From: Bacillus sp. ISL-7
Lineage (GTDB): Bacteria; Bacillota; Bacilli; Bacillales_B; DSM-18226
Direction: 5' to 3'
Length of the DNA: 53,033 nt
Assembly (NCBI RefSeq): GCF_018613065.1
Contig: NZ_JAGGQW010000026.1
Span: forward strand, 23,685-76,717
The translations under genes and the position numbers were made by a program. Position 1 is the first letter of the stretch, and each line of letters begins with the position of its first letter. The notes beneath the pieces are model-generated. The model was not told where the DNA came from, searched no databases, and worked only from the letters and a program-made list of their open reading frames with translations. Below, in pieces: positions 8,599 through 18,127 of this stretch.

Positions 8599-9402
8599 TT
8601 ACAAGTAGTCTACAAATCGGTTTCGAAATTTCAAGTGCAGTGCGGAGCCTATAAATAACAACACGAAAACAAGTCCCCAAAAGTAGGCGGTATATTTAAT
8701 GTGTTCAATTAGATACCAGCTATGCCCTAACAGAGCAGCGCGATAACCTTCAGCAATATAGTATAATGGATTAAACTTCATTACGCTTTGAACGATATGT
8801 GGAAGTCTTTCAGGCGTCCATAATAATGGTGTCAGATAAAGCAGCATTCTGACAATCGCTTGGACAATCATTTGTACATCCCGTACAATCGTCGCTAAGG
8901 TAGAAGTAATTAATGAAATAGCTACCAGTAGAAGAATGGTGGCAAACATATAATAGGGTAACGACAAATAATAGATCGATATAGGATAGCCTGTAAATTG
9001 AAAGATAACCACAATGACTCCAACTAACATGAGATGCTGATAAAATTTCGATATAATGACATAGGTTGGAATAACACTCATCGGAAAGCTCATTTTTGCG
9101 ATTAAGGCGATCCTCGTATAGATCGACTTTGATGCGTCCAAGATTGCTGGATTAACAAAGAACCAAACTAAAATACCCGCCAGCATCCAATAGAAATACG
9201 GAATCCCCTCTACTGCACGTCCACCACGGATACCATATCCGAATACAAAATAATAGATACCTATTTGAATCATGGGATTGATTAATTCCCATAATATCCC
9301 TAAATAATGACTGTTATTTGCACTTTTTAATTCAAAAAGGGATAATCTTCTGATGAGATAAAAACTGCTAATCTGTTCCCTTATGACCTTAAACATTGAC
9401 AT
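8599..9402 (-). CDS. tagG: Teichoic acid ABC exporter permease TagG
   Basis: ABC-2 type permease of 267 residues, the membrane partner of TagH, moving undecaprenyl-linked wall teichoic acid to the outer face. Six hydrophobic helices are visible between about 35 and 260, with the short amphipathic start LIRRLSLFELKSANNSHYLG typical of this subfamily. AGGAAGGA lies 8 bases before the ATG at 9402. It forms a tight operon with tagH. Confidence 0.94.
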   Translation of the reverse strand: MSMFKVIREQISSFYLIRRLSLFELKSANNSHYLGILWELINPMIQIGIYYFVFGYGIRGGRAVEGIPYFYWMLAGILVWFFVNPAILDASKSIYTRIALIAKMSFPMSVIPTYVIISKFYQHLMLVGVIVVIFQFTGYPISIYYLSLPYYMFATILLLVAISLITSTLATIVRDVQMIVQAIVRMLLYLTPLLWTPERLPHIVQSVMKFNPLYYIAEGYRAALLGHSWYLIEHIKYTAYFWGLVFVLLFIGSALHLKFRNRFVDYL

Positions 9403-9489
9403 CGTGTTGATCCTTCCTAAACGATTTAATTGGGGATATAAGATAAGACCTTTTCATAAAATGAATCATTCCCCCTCAAAGACCATAAC

Positions 9490-9498
9490 ATTTTACCA
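9490..9498 (-). promoter_or_regulatory. Possible extended -10 promoter of tagGH
   Basis: The complement reads TGGTAAAAT, a TGn-extended -10 box about 90 bases before the tagG start. No good -35 is seen. Confidence 0.35.
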
Positions 9499-9538
9499 TA
9501 AAAAAAGGATAAATTCTAACTCAATTAGACATATGTAG

Positions 9539-10741
9539 TTAGTTTGAGTTCTTATCCCTTTGATACGAGTCGCTTTGTGATTCTTTAAAAATGTAATCTA
9601 CGAGCTTCTGGCTGGATATCCCGTTTGAATATTTATTCCAAATGTCAGAAAAACTGGTAACTTTCTGATAATCAAATAAGTTATCTTTAATAATCGTAAT
9701 GATTTCATCCGTATGTTTCGTGATCGGACCTGGAACGGTCTCTTCAAAATCCTCCCACAATCCTCTTTCCACTTTGTATTGTTCAATATCATAAGTAAAA
9801 AAGATCATGGGTTTATTTAATAATGAAAACTCATATGGTATGGAAGAATAATCTGTAATCAGCAAGTCAGTGATAAGCAACAGTTCATTAGCATCATAAC
9901 GTGAGGATGAATAATCATAAACAAAATTAGAATATAATTCATTGTTTTCCAATGAACTTTTTATCGCAGGATGGAAACGGAGCAACAAAACATATTCATC
10001 ACTGAGCTCCTGATACATTTTTTCTAAATCCAATTTTAATTCAAATTGATCTAATTGATGATCCCTGTATGTTGGGGCATACAAGATCACCTTTTTGGAT
10101 GTTAATTCAGGATTCTCATCTAATAATTTAGAAATTATTGCTTTATGTTTGTTCTCATCAAAAAAAAAGTCAGTTCTCGGTATTCCTGTTCGAAGAATGT
10201 TTTGATCCTTTAGGGCAAATACCCGTTTAAAAATATCAGCCATTTTGTCTGACCCAACAACAACCTTATGAAATTTTTTGTAAACTCGTAGAAATCGCTT
10301 ATGAGCCCTTTTACTACGATTGACATTGGACTCATCCTCCAGTCCAAACTTTTTAATCGCACCTGCTGCGTGCCAAAGCTGGATACATTCCACACCCGTT
10401 TTAAAATTAGTTGAAGCCAAAACCCCAAAATAGTTATCAATAATAATTTTTTTGGAAGTAGCGAGGTGATAGATGGAACGCAATAGATCGATAAACGATG
10501 TTTCAAATGGAATGACAGGAAGAGTAGGATATTTCTTAAAAAGTGAAAGGGAAGAACCCTTACATAAAAAGACAATTTCTTGTTGGATATTCTGGTGAAG
10601 AATTTCCTCGTACACATATTTGGCATTATCCCCAAAGGAAACCAGAAAGGTGACCTTATTTTTTAATGGGAATGCCTTACAAATCATAAAAAAGCACTTA
10701 AATATAAACAAATAAATGGATATGACAATTTCTCTAATCAT
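9539..10741 (-). CDS. tagB: Teichoic acid primase TagB (CDP-glycerol glycerophosphotransferase)
   Basis: Enzyme of 400 residues that adds the first glycerol phosphate to the ManNAc-GlcNAc lipid. An N-terminal hydrophobic helix (about 5-25) fits its membrane contact. The glycerophosphotransferase domain has the catalytic histidines in IQLWHAAGAIKKFG and LLLRFHPAIK, plus GIPRTDFFF, APTYRDH and LITDYSSIPYEFSLLNKP. FGLEDESN, the RF..VY region and the end FSDIWNKYSNGISSQ resemble B. subtilis TagB more than TagF. The start overlaps the tagD stop by 8 bases, so translation is probably coupled and the substrate CDP-glycerol is made by the preceding gene. Confidence 0.9.
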   Translation of the reverse strand: MIREIVISIYLFIFKCFFMICKAFPLKNKVTFLVSFGDNAKYVYEEILHQNIQQEIVFLCKGSSLSLFKKYPTLPVIPFETSFIDLLRSIYHLATSKKIIIDNYFGVLASTNFKTGVECIQLWHAAGAIKKFGLEDESNVNRSKRAHKRFLRVYKKFHKVVVGSDKMADIFKRVFALKDQNILRTGIPRTDFFFDENKHKAIISKLLDENPELTSKKVILYAPTYRDHQLDQFELKLDLEKMYQELSDEYVLLLRFHPAIKSSLENNELYSNFVYDYSSSRYDANELLLITDLLITDYSSIPYEFSLLNKPMIFFTYDIEQYKVERGLWEDFEETVPGPITKHTDEIITIIKDNLFDYQKVTSFSDIWNKYSNGISSQKLVDYIFKESQSDSYQRDKNSN

Positions 10742-11132
10742 TTTTCACATAATTTAAATCGGATTTAATTTTGGAGGTTGAGATACCGGTAGTTCTTGGT
10801 AAATAAACCACTTCACAATACCTTTTTAGAAAATCAAAATGATCTTTCCAATCATCACCCATTACAAAGACATCAATATTATGGTCAATTACGTCCTGGA
10901 TCTTTTGTTCCCAGCAGGATTCCGGAATGACGTGGTCAACATAGCGAATTGACTCCAAAATTAATTTTCGGTCCTGATAACTATAGTAGGCTTTTTTATT
11001 CTTTTCGATATTAAATTCATCTGTTGATAGACCAACGATTAGAAAATCTCCTAATTCCTTAGCTTTTCTTAATATATTGATATGACCAACATGGAGCAAA
11101 TCAAAAGTCCCGTACGTTAATACCTTTTTCAT
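10734..11132 (-). CDS. tagD: Glycerol-3-phosphate cytidylyltransferase TagD
   Basis: Small nucleotidyltransferase of 132 residues (129 in B. subtilis) making CDP-glycerol from CTP and glycerol-3-phosphate. It has YGTFDLLHVGHINIL with the HxGH active site, VGLSTDEFN, VMGDDW and the C-terminal RTTGISTSKIK that binds CTP. I start at the ATG at 11132, nine bases after GAGGAG; a TTG at 11141 lies over that site. It leads a two-gene operon with tagB behind a good sigma-A promoter. Confidence 0.95.
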   Translation of the reverse strand: MKKVLTYGTFDLLHVGHINILRKAKELGDFLIVGLSTDEFNIEKNKKAYYSYQDRKLILESIRYVDHVIPESCWEQKIQDVIDHNIDVFVMGDDWKDHFDFLKRYCEVVYLPRTTGISTSKIKSDLNYVKND

Positions 11133-11213
11133 TCTTTTCAACTCCTCACCAAGTTTTCATTGCAGCGTTTATTCACCACTTGAAAACTCTTGCAGAAAAA
11201 CAATCCAGTTCCC

Positions 11214-11242
11214 ATTATATATCCCACTAGTTTTAATTTCAA
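11214..11242 (-). promoter_or_regulatory. Sigma-A promoter of tagD-tagB
   Basis: The minus strand reads TTGAAA (11242-11237), a 17-base spacer, then a perfect TATAAT (11219-11214). Transcription would begin near 11207, about 75 bases before tagD. Confidence 0.8.
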
Positions 11243-11251
11243 ACACTAGTG
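11225..11251. promoter_or_regulatory. Inverted repeat over the tagD -35 box, possible operator
   Basis: CACTAGT at 11225-11231 and its exact reverse complement ACTAGTG at 11245-11251 flank a 13-base centre containing the -35 hexamer. This spacing fits binding by a dimeric regulator. No regulator is identified. Confidence 0.45.
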
Positions 11252-11278
11252 AAAGGATTCACGTTCGGTCTATGTAAA

Positions 11279-11312
11279 AATAAAACCATGATAGTTACTA
11301 TCATGGTTTTAT
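11279..11312 (-). terminator. Terminator ending the tarI-to-GT2/TagF operon
   Basis: TAAAACCATGATAGT at 11281-11295 pairs with 11297-11311 almost without a loop, and the minus strand then runs into TTTTAC. It overlaps the stop codon of the fused transferase. Confidence 0.8.
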
Positions 11313-13607
11313 TAGTATATCCACAAATCTTTTTGCAGATTCTCCGTCAAGCTCATCGAAGAATCGATGTTTAAAGCTTTCAATCTTTTTATAATCAAAC
11401 TGGTTTTCTTTCACCGTTTTGATAACCTCGTCAGTAGTTTTTACAATTGGCCCTGGAACAAAGTCAGAGTATTCATAGTAAAAACCACGATCTTCGAGAT
11501 ACTCATCAAGGTCATATGCAAAGAAAATCATTGGTCGTTCCAATAAAGAAAATTCAAAAACTAAAGATGAATAATCACTAATTAAAATATCCGTATTCAT
11601 TAATACATTATTTATTTCATTCGAACTCATATTTATAACAAAGTCTGCTGCTTCCTCCGGTATTTTAACTTTTTTGGTAACAGATGGATGAAGCTTTAAT
11701 ATCAGTACATATTCATCTGAAAGTTCTTCAGCCATTTTTACTAAATCCAATTTAATATTAAAATTAGCCCGCTTACCTGGACCACCTCTAAACGTAGGTG
11801 CATAGGTAATCACTTTTTTATTTTTAAGCTTTGGATAGGTTCCCAGATATCGCTGGTGAACGAATTCCATTAAATCCTTATCAAAAAAGACATCCGTTCG
11901 CGGCAACCCTAATGAGTAAATATTTTCTTCCGGCACTTCAAATGCCTCAGCATAGTGAGGAATAATTTCTTTACTTGTAACTACGGCTTTTGTGTAAATT
12001 TGATGAGCACTTCGTTCAAATTGGGCGGAATTACTTTCACGATACCCTACGGCACTATGGCCAAATTTCTTAAAGGCACCAGCTGCATGCCAGGTTTGAA
12101 TCACTTCCGTTTGCTTGCGTACACGAAGCTTATATAATGGACGATAATAATCATCTAAGATTAAATAACGGGAAGTCGCGATATCATAATACAGTCTACA
12201 GAAATCCCTGAAATTTCGCTTTTTCTTGAAATGACCTCTAATTTTGTAATCTGGGCGCTCATTAATTAATTCATCATAAATATGCTCAAATGAATCCGTT
12301 AATCTCGGAAATTTGTTGGTAGCCATCGTAATTTTCTTTTGTACAGGCAGGGTGCTAAAAAATGGAAAAGCCACCCGCCGAACAAGAGCTGTTTTCACCT
12401 TGGATTTTATTTTTTTCGATTTTACTTTAACTAGATAGAAAAAGATTGGAGATAGGCTATTTCTTTTCCAAGCTTTTTTTACTGCCATGAACACTTTTTG
12501 TTTTTTCGAAGTCTCTAATACATGTAAAGAACCTGGATCAAGCTTTGAGAAACAAACCTTTAGCCATTGTAGATACAGTTTTTTGGCAGCTGGACTAACC
12601 AGCTTATAGCGATCTGCAATTTCATAGGTCATAATTCTATGTAACGGTGGAATCTCATTAAATAAATGATAATCTAAAGTTTTCACCCACTCCAATACCA
12701 GGGTAAAGGATTCTACTTGAGTTTTTTGATCCTTGCTTACAAGCGCACTTCGAATAGCAGGCCAGATATCTGCCGAAACAATTCGGGTATAATAACTTTT
12801 CTTTAAAGCAAACCGGGTACGCTTATTCGGAATATATTTATCCCATAATTGATCGGAAATACGCATGCTTTTAAAAATATCGGTTAAAACCTTCACTGAA
12901 TTCACGCGCACAGTTTGTGATAAGGATAAATTCTCCTCCGCTTCCCTCGACCGATATTTATAAATGATTTTATCAACTGTATAAATTTTATTTGCCTTCA
13001 TATAGGCTTCAATCACAAATGGCTGATCCTCGGTTACATGAATATCTGCAGGAAACCGTATTCCTGTAACGATTTTAGAATGGTAAAGCTTATTGCACGG
13101 TCCCAATGAGAATAGTAACCCTGGATTGGCTACGAGGCTCTTTTCACCTGGAACGTAAACACCATTATTCACGTGACTAGCGATAAACCATGTTTCTGTA
13201 CTATTAAAGCTTAAAGAAGTTCCTAAAACGATATCTGCCTTTTCTTTTAACGCACTATAATACATGGTTTCTAAGGCATCCAGGGGTAAGAGGTCATCTG
13301 AATCAACAAAACTAATGAATTCACCTCTTGCTACTTCTAAACCATTATTCCGTGCTACCCCTGGTCCTGAATTTTCTTGTTTTATAAAAACAATATTTCT
13401 GTATTTATTTGCATATTCTTCAACGATTTCTGGACTTCGATCACTTGATCCGTCATCAACCATAATAATTTCAATGTGATCTAACGTCTGGTTGACAAGA
13501 GACTCCAATGTCTCAGTAATATATTCTTCCACATTAAAAACTGGGGTAATAATACTTACCTTTACATCTTCTAATTCAGGATGAATGATATATTGAAGTT
13601 TACTCAT
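11301..13607 (-). CDS. Bifunctional GT2 glycosyltransferase / TagF-like polyol-phosphate transferase
   Basis: A 768-residue fusion. Residues about 15-250 form a GT-A fold GT2 domain: VSIITPVFNVEEYI, VDDGSSDRS, the DXD-like FISFVDSDD and the catalytic-site EDQPFVIEAY. After a helical linker, about 430-768 form a CDP-glycerol/CDP-ribitol transferase domain with TWHAAGAFKKFG, LGLPRTDVFF, APTFRGG, LILKLHPSV and LISDYSSLVFEF. It probably adds a sugar and extends the chain on wall teichoic acid at the inner membrane face. I start at 13607, seven bases after AGAGGAG. It is last in the tarI operon. Whether the C-terminal substrate is CDP-glycerol or CDP-ribitol cannot be read from motifs. Confidence 0.87.
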   Translation of the reverse strand: MSKLQYIIHPELEDVKVSIITPVFNVEEYITETLESLVNQTLDHIEIIMVDDGSSDRSPEIVEEYANKYRNIVFIKQENSGPGVARNNGLEVARGEFISFVDSDDLLPLDALETMYYSALKEKADIVLGTSLSFNSTETWFIASHVNNGVYVPGEKSLVANPGLLFSLGPCNKLYHSKIVTGIRFPADIHVTEDQPFVIEAYMKANKIYTVDKIIYKYRSREAEENLSLSQTVRVNSVKVLTDIFKSMRISDQLWDKYIPNKRTRFALKKSYYTRIVSADIWPAIRSALVSKDQKTQVESFTLVLEWVKTLDYHLFNEIPPLHRIMTYEIADRYKLVSPAAKKLYLQWLKVCFSKLDPGSLHVLETSKKQKVFMAVKKAWKRNSLSPIFFYLVKVKSKKIKSKVKTALVRRVAFPFFSTLPVQKKITMATNKFPRLTDSFEHIYDELINERPDYKIRGHFKKKRNFRDFCRLYYDIATSRYLILDDYYRPLYKLRVRKQTEVIQTWHAAGAFKKFGHSAVGYRESNSAQFERSAHQIYTKAVVTSKEIIPHYAEAFEVPEENIYSLGLPRTDVFFDKDLMEFVHQRYLGTYPKLKNKKVITYAPTFRGGPGKRANFNIKLDLVKMAEELSDEYVLILKLHPSVTKKVKIPEEAADFVINMSSNEINNVLMNTDILISDYSSLVFEFSLLERPMIFFAYDLDEYLEDRGFYYEYSDFVPGPIVKTTDEVIKTVKENQFDYKKIESFKHRFFDELDGESAKRFVDILIKP

Positions 13608-13732
13608 ATAATATCTCCTCTGTTGTAAAAAAAACAAAGCACCATTTTTTGAAACGCTCATCTTTTTTAACTATTATTTACATCATTTTCCTCTTTTATT
13701 ATTAAATATAAGAATACGTATAAAATTCGATT

Positions 13733-14929
13733 CTATTTGGAATCTGCATCTACGATGAGTTGGTCTACTACACGATCGCTTGATTTCCCATCCGTATGAT
13801 CAAAAAAGTAATCAACAAATGTCTCGATTTTTTCCATTTTGAAGTCTTTATTTTGAATGGTTTCAATTAGTTCATCTAATGTCCTTGCTAATGGGCCAGG
13901 GATAAATGAATCATATTTATAATAAAAATCTCGTGTTGCTATATATTCCTCTACATCTGGAGAATAGAAAATCATCGGTTTATTTAATAATGCAAACTCA
14001 AAGCAAACAGAGGAGTAATCGGTTATTAATAGATCTGAGATAAATAATAAATCATTAATTTCCCGATAATGTGAAATGTCGTAGAAAAAATCTTTGTATT
14101 CTTCAGGGATTTTCCAATAGTCTTTTACAAATGGATGCATTTTAAATAGAAAAACATACTCATCATGTAAGGCATGATAAAGTTTATCTAAATGAAGATA
14201 ATCCTTCGGATAATAGGCAGACTGCTGGCCGTCCCCTCGAAAGGTCGGTGCAAACATAATGACTTTTTTTTCAGATAAAATAGGATACTTTCTGTATAAT
14301 TCTTCTTTAACCTTCACTTGGTAAGCTTGATCAAAAAAGACATCCGTTCTTGGTATCCCAGTTGCAAAGACCCGATTTTCACTAATCCCAAAGCCTTCAG
14401 CATAATGCTTTGCCACACTCTTCGAACTTACGATTACCTTCGTGTAATTGCGGTGATTCAAAGAATGAGGGTCTGGACCGCCTGGAAGACCTACACGGCT
14501 GTATCCAAAGGTTTTAAACGCACCGACTGCATGCCATAACTGGATAAGATCGGCATCTTTCCGTATCTTTAATGGATAGACCATCGGATAAAAATCATCC
14601 AACAAAATAAATTTTGCCGTTGCCAGATGAAAAGCTAAACGAACCATTTCCCAATAGGTTTTATAAGCACGCGTACTCTCTTTTAAAAAAAAATGGTATT
14701 GGTAATTTTCATTTTTTCTTTTTAATGTCTGATATACAAATTCAAAGTTACCGCTTAAATCGGTTCGGCTATCTGATGCAAATAATATTTTTTTTTTATT
14801 TAACGGAAATAGGCAAAAAAGTAGGTAAAGCAATCGAAACATAACTTTACGGAAAAAACGGTAAACAAGACTAAATTGAGAGCTGTTTCCTTTACTTTCC
14901 GCTTGGTTTTCCATTTTATTTTTTAACAT
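13733..14929 (-). CDS. CDP-glycerol/CDP-ribitol polyol-phosphotransferase, TagF/TarL-like
   Basis: Teichoic acid transferase of 398 residues. A short basic start and a hydrophobic helix (about 28-45) precede the single transferase domain with LIQLWHAVGAFKTFG, ATGIPRTDVFFD, APTFRGD, FLFKMHPFVKD and LITDYSSVCFEFALLNKP. The WHA and MHP histidines are the catalytic pair known from TagF. AGGAG lies seven bases before the ATG at 14929; a longer reading from 14974 overlaps the upstream gene and has no site. Clustered with tarI and tarJ, it may transfer ribitol phosphate. It is shorter than TagF or TarL because it lacks their extra N-terminal half. Confidence 0.87.
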   Translation of the reverse strand: MLKNKMENQAESKGNSSQFSLVYRFFRKVMFRLLYLLFCLFPLNKKKILFASDSRTDLSGNFEFVYQTLKRKNENYQYHFFLKESTRAYKTYWEMVRLAFHLATAKFILLDDFYPMVYPLKIRKDADLIQLWHAVGAFKTFGYSRVGLPGGPDPHSLNHRNYTKVIVSSKSVAKHYAEGFGISENRVFATGIPRTDVFFDQAYQVKVKEELYRKYPILSEKKVIMFAPTFRGDGQQSAYYPKDYLHLDKLYHALHDEYVFLFKMHPFVKDYWKIPEEYKDFFYDISHYREINDLLFISDLLITDYSSVCFEFALLNKPMIFYSPDVEEYIATRDFYYKYDSFIPGPLARTLDELIETIQNKDFKMEKIETFVDYFFDHTDGKSSDRVVDQLIVDADSK

Positions 14930-14960
14930 TATTAATCTCCTACTGGAAAATTTATGCGAT

Positions 14961-16133
14961 CTAGCTTTTTTCAATTAAATTATCTACGATTCTTTTACTT
15001 GTTTTTCCATCAAAGTATGTAAAAAAACGATTTCTAAATTGCTCAATTTTTTTCAGATCAAATTCATCTTGTTGGATCCACTCAATCAGATCTTGCGTTT
15101 GATGAAAGAACGGCCCTGGAATGAATGACAGGAAAGGAAAATAAAAATCTCGTTCCTTTATATACTCTTCAAGGTCATCAGCTATAAAGGCAATTGGCCT
15201 GACTAATAAACTATAATCAAAAATAACCGATGAATAATCTGTTAAAAGAATATCAGCTAAAACTAGTAATTGTTCGATGTTGAATTTTTCCTTTACATGA
15301 AAGACAAAATCTTTATCTTCTTCCTTAATGGTGATCTCCGAACGCATATATGGATGTAAATGAATCAGTAGTACATATTCATCTCCGAGAGTTTCCCTCA
15401 TAGCTGAAAAATCGATAGGACAGTGAAATGATTCTTGATAATGACTTTTCCCTCTAAACGTAGGAGCATATAAGATAATCTTTCTTCCCTGAATCTCAGG
15501 AAATTCACTCTGTAATTCTCCCATCAATCTGAACTGCTCTCGTTTATTAAAAAAATAATCTGTTCTCGGTACACCTAATGGGAATATCCTTGAGGATGGC
15601 ATATCGAAGGCTTCAGCATAAAAAGGAATGACTTCCGAGGAACTCACAAATACTTTAGCATAGTTTGAATGAACCTTAACATGTTTTAAATAATCTGAAC
15701 TGGGACCAAATTCTTTATCTACGGTGCTTAAGCCAAATTTCTTGAATGCACCTGCTGCATGCCAAAGCTGAACAATATCCGTTCCCTGTCGAGGTTTTAT
15801 CACGTAAACGGGGAAATAATAATCATCGATGATAAAATAACGGGATGTTGCTAAATGATAACTCGCTTTAACCATATGTAAGACATAGTGGAATTTGCCT
15901 AGAAATGAGCTGCTATACTTTTTAAAAAGAAAATTACACGTCCAATTGGGATATCTTCCGTGTAATTCCTTATAAATATAATAGAGATTTCCCTGAATCT
16001 CAGTGGCCCGATAGGAAGCAAAGGTGACCTTTTCATTATTTACTTTAAAAAGAAGGCATGACAGGTAAAAGATCATCTGAATGAATCCCTTCACCATAAT
16101 TGTTGGAAAAATTCTCACTAAATACATCGCCAT
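14961..16133 (-). CDS. CDP-glycerol/CDP-ribitol polyol-phosphotransferase, TagF/TarL-like
   Basis: Second single-domain transferase, 390 residues, a paralogue of the next gene in the operon. An N-terminal hydrophobic stretch (about 12-32) is followed by IVQLWHAAGAFKKFG, PLGVPRTDYFF, APTFRGK, LLIHLHPYM and LLTDYSSVIFDYSLLVRP. It starts 16 bases after tarJ ends. The ATG at 16133 sits close behind AGGCAGG; the ATG at 16127 has better spacing and would shorten the protein by two residues. Probable role: priming or polymerising the polyol-phosphate chain. Two adjacent paralogues suggest separate primase and polymerase steps. Confidence 0.87.
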   Translation of the reverse strand: MAMYLVRIFPTIMVKGFIQMIFYLSCLLFKVNNEKVTFASYRATEIQGNLYYIYKELHGRYPNWTCNFLFKKYSSSFLGKFHYVLHMVKASYHLATSRYFIIDDYYFPVYVIKPRQGTDIVQLWHAAGAFKKFGLSTVDKEFGPSSDYLKHVKVHSNYAKVFVSSSEVIPFYAEAFDMPSSRIFPLGVPRTDYFFNKREQFRLMGELQSEFPEIQGRKIILYAPTFRGKSHYQESFHCPIDFSAMRETLGDEYVLLIHLHPYMRSEITIKEEDKDFVFHVKEKFNIEQLLVLADILLTDYSSVIFDYSLLVRPIAFIADDLEEYIKERDFYFPFLSFIPGPFFHQTQDLIEWIQQDEFDLKKIEQFRNRFFTYFDGKTSKRIVDNLIEKS

Positions 16134-16149
16134 GCCTGCCTTTTTTATT

Positions 16150-17175
16150 TTATATTTTCCATTCGAGAATGGTTTTTCCCCACGAGTTTGTCAGGTCTTT
16201 TTCAAATGCATCAATAATATCTTGGATGTTCTTTACTTGGTGAACTTCTCCAATCAGCATGCCAAAATAATCGACCACTTCCGGGTGCTCAACCATGAAA
16301 TTTACAGTGTTGACAAAATCATTTCGTCCACTTCGACTGCTGCCAATCATTGTAAGACCTTTTTCTAGAATCATTCTAGTGTTTATTTCAACAGGATATT
16401 CAGAGACACCGAGAATACAAATAGATCCCTCTGGATTAATATAATCAATCATTTGATTAATCGCAGATTGGCTGCCATGCCCGCCAACACATTCAAATCC
16501 ATGATCAATCCGTAAATCATCCGGAATTTCATCAATTTGATACGCTTCATCAACAAACGAAAAATGATCCATTTTATATTTTGTTTTCCCAAAAATATAA
16601 ACTTTGCTATCCGGATAGCGTTTCTTTAAAATCAGCGTGGTTATATAACCTAAATTCCCATCTCCCCATACCCCGAACGTATTTTTTCGAGCATGTGCCT
16701 TTGCCTCAAAGCGCACTAATGCATGCATACTGATGGTGATTAATTCCATAAAAGCTGCAACCGATGGATCAATTTCTTCTGGTAAAGGGACAATCCGATC
16801 CCTATTAAGAAAAACATAGTCCTGCATAAATCCATCGTAACCACTTGAACGAAATTTACTTGATCGCAAGTAATTTTCTGCAATAACTTCATCTTTTTCA
16901 GTTGGGGTATTCGGTACCATTACGACCCGGGTACCAGGTGCAAACTCATTATTTGGATCATAAACGACCTTACCAATCCCTTCATGGATAAGCGCCATTG
17001 GCAGTTTCTTTGCCATTGCTTCCTTTCCACGTGTGCCGGTGTAATACCTTTGGTCCGCTGCACATATAGAGAGATGGGTGGGACGCACCACAATTTTATC
17101 GGACTGAATGGAACGATCTTTATAGGTCACTTCAAACTGTCGCGGAGACACTAAACGATACACTTGATTAATCAT
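16150..17175 (-). CDS. tarJ: Ribulose-5-phosphate reductase TarJ
   Basis: Zinc alcohol dehydrogenase family enzyme of 341 residues, the same length as Staphylococcus TarJ, reducing ribulose-5-phosphate to ribitol-5-phosphate with NADPH. Catalytic-zinc features are CAADQRYY (Cys), LIHEGIGKV (His-Glu) and [11 protein letters not shown]. The nucleotide-binding fold begins at [16 protein letters not shown]. Its ATG overlaps the tarI stop (ATGA), so the two are translationally coupled as in other tarIJ pairs. With TarI it supplies CDP-ribitol. Confidence 0.93.
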   Translation of the reverse strand: MINQVYRLVSPRQFEVTYKDRSIQSDKIVVRPTHLSICAADQRYYTGTRGKEAMAKKLPMALIHEGIGKVVYDPNNEFAPGTRVVMVPNTPTEKDEVIAENYLRSSKFRSSGYDGFMQDYVFLNRDRIVPLPEEIDPSVAAFMELITISMHALVRFEAKAHARKNTFGVWGDGNLGYITTLILKKRYPDSKVYIFGKTKYKMDHFSFVDEAYQIDEIPDDLRIDHGFECVGGHGSQSAINQMIDYINPEGSICILGVSEYPVEINTRMILEKGLTMIGSSRSGRNDFVNTVNFMVEHPEVVDYFGMLIGEVHQVKNIQDIIDAFEKDLTNSWGKTILEWKI

Positions 17176-17885
17176 CGTGAAACCCTTTCTTGTAAGATTG
17201 CATTAGCAACCTTCAAATCATATGGGGTTGTTACCTTTATATTAAATAATTCACCCTTGACAATCTTAACCTTTTCACCTGCAAGCGCGCAAATTTTACA
17301 TGCATCCGTAAGAATCATTTTTTGTTCCTCTGTTAGCGCGTTATAATAAGTAACTAATTTCTTGATATTAAAGCTTTGTGGCGTTTGTCCCTGGTACATA
17401 GTATCCCTTACCGGAATGTTTGAGATAAATTCTCCATCCTCAGATTGGATAATCGTATCAATCGCCTCGATCACTGTATCAACAGCCCCAAACTTAATAG
17501 CCGCTTCAATATTCTCTTCAATAATTCGATGCGTTAGAAATGGTCTAACAGAATCATGGGTAATAATCACATCATCATCGTTAATTCCAAAAGTTTTTTC
17601 GATATAGCGGATACCGCTCATGATCGATTCATTGCGATCTTTTCCGCCTTCAAGCACAATAATCCTTGCGTCTTTTCCAATATATTTATTAATAATATCT
17701 TTGGCGTGATTGACCCATTCTTTCGGTGTAACGACTAGAATCTTCTCAAAACGATCATTCAGGATAAACTTTTCAATTGTATGTATAATGATAGGTTTAC
17801 TATTTAAAGTTAAAAACTGCTTGGGCATATTAATATTACCCATTCTTGTTCCTTTTCCTCCGGCAAGAATTTCTGCAAAAATCAT
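17172..17885 (-). CDS. tarI: Ribitol-5-phosphate cytidylyltransferase TarI
   Basis: IspD-family nucleotidyltransferase of 237 residues making CDP-ribitol from CTP and ribitol-5-phosphate. It has [13 protein letters not shown] (CTP-binding loop), [22 protein letters not shown] and [21 protein letters not shown] lies eight bases before the ATG at 17885; a GTG at 17894 falls over that site. IspD itself is the main alternative, but the coupled tarJ makes TarI the better call. First gene of a five-gene operon running to the fused transferase at 11301. Confidence 0.93.
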   Translation of the reverse strand: MIFAEILAGGKGTRMGNINMPKQFLTLNSKPIIIHTIEKFILNDRFEKILVVTPKEWVNHAKDIINKYIGKDARIIVLEGGKDRNESIMSGIRYIEKTFGINDDDVIITHDSVRPFLTHRIIEENIEAAIKFGAVDTVIEAIDTIIQSEDGEFISNIPVRDTMYQGQTPQSFNIKKLVTYYNALTEEQKMILTDACKICALAGEKVKIVKGELFNIKVTTPYDLKVANAILQERVSR

Positions 17886-18000
17886 TGTCAACACTCCTTA
17901 TCATACTTAACATGCTTAATTTAAAGTAACTTTATTATTAAAATGATACATAATTAACCGTACCACTCATCATCCTAATTAACAGAAAACGACAAATTTC

Positions 18001-18028
18001 TTGACAAAAACTCAATTAAAACTATACA
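18001..18028 (+). promoter_or_regulatory. Possible plus-strand promoter overlapping the tarI promoter
   Basis: TTGACA at 18001-18006, 16-base spacer, TATACA at 18023-18028. It points away from tarI into a 90-base stretch ending in the hairpin at 18083-18122. No plus-strand gene follows, so it could make a small RNA or be chance. Confidence 0.3.
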
Positions 18029-18049
18029 CTCTTTCAAATACATTTTCAA
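18021..18049 (-). promoter_or_regulatory. Sigma-A promoter of the tarI operon
   Basis: Minus-strand TTGAAA (18049-18044), 17-base spacer, TATAGT (18026-18021). Transcription would start near 18014, giving a leader of about 130 bases before tarI. Confidence 0.7.
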
Positions 18050-18082
18050 GCGAGGTAAGATTTCAGTTCAGTGACTTTATTG

Positions 18083-18122
18083 CAAAAAAAATGAAGGGAA
18101 GAAATCTTCCACTTCATTTTTT
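18083..18122. terminator. Terminator of the PA14 glucosaminidase gene
   Basis: AAAATGAAG followed by GGAAGA pairs with a CTTCC, ACTTCATTTT arm around a short AAT loop (one bulge). The stem has A/T runs on both sides, so it can act in either direction; the minus strand serves the gene ending at 18128. Confidence 0.75.
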
Positions 18123-18127
18123 GGGGC

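Noticed and set aside
17172..17885. IspD (isoprenoid cytidylyltransferase)
   Set aside because: Coupled translation with tarJ and location in a teichoic acid operon favour TarI.
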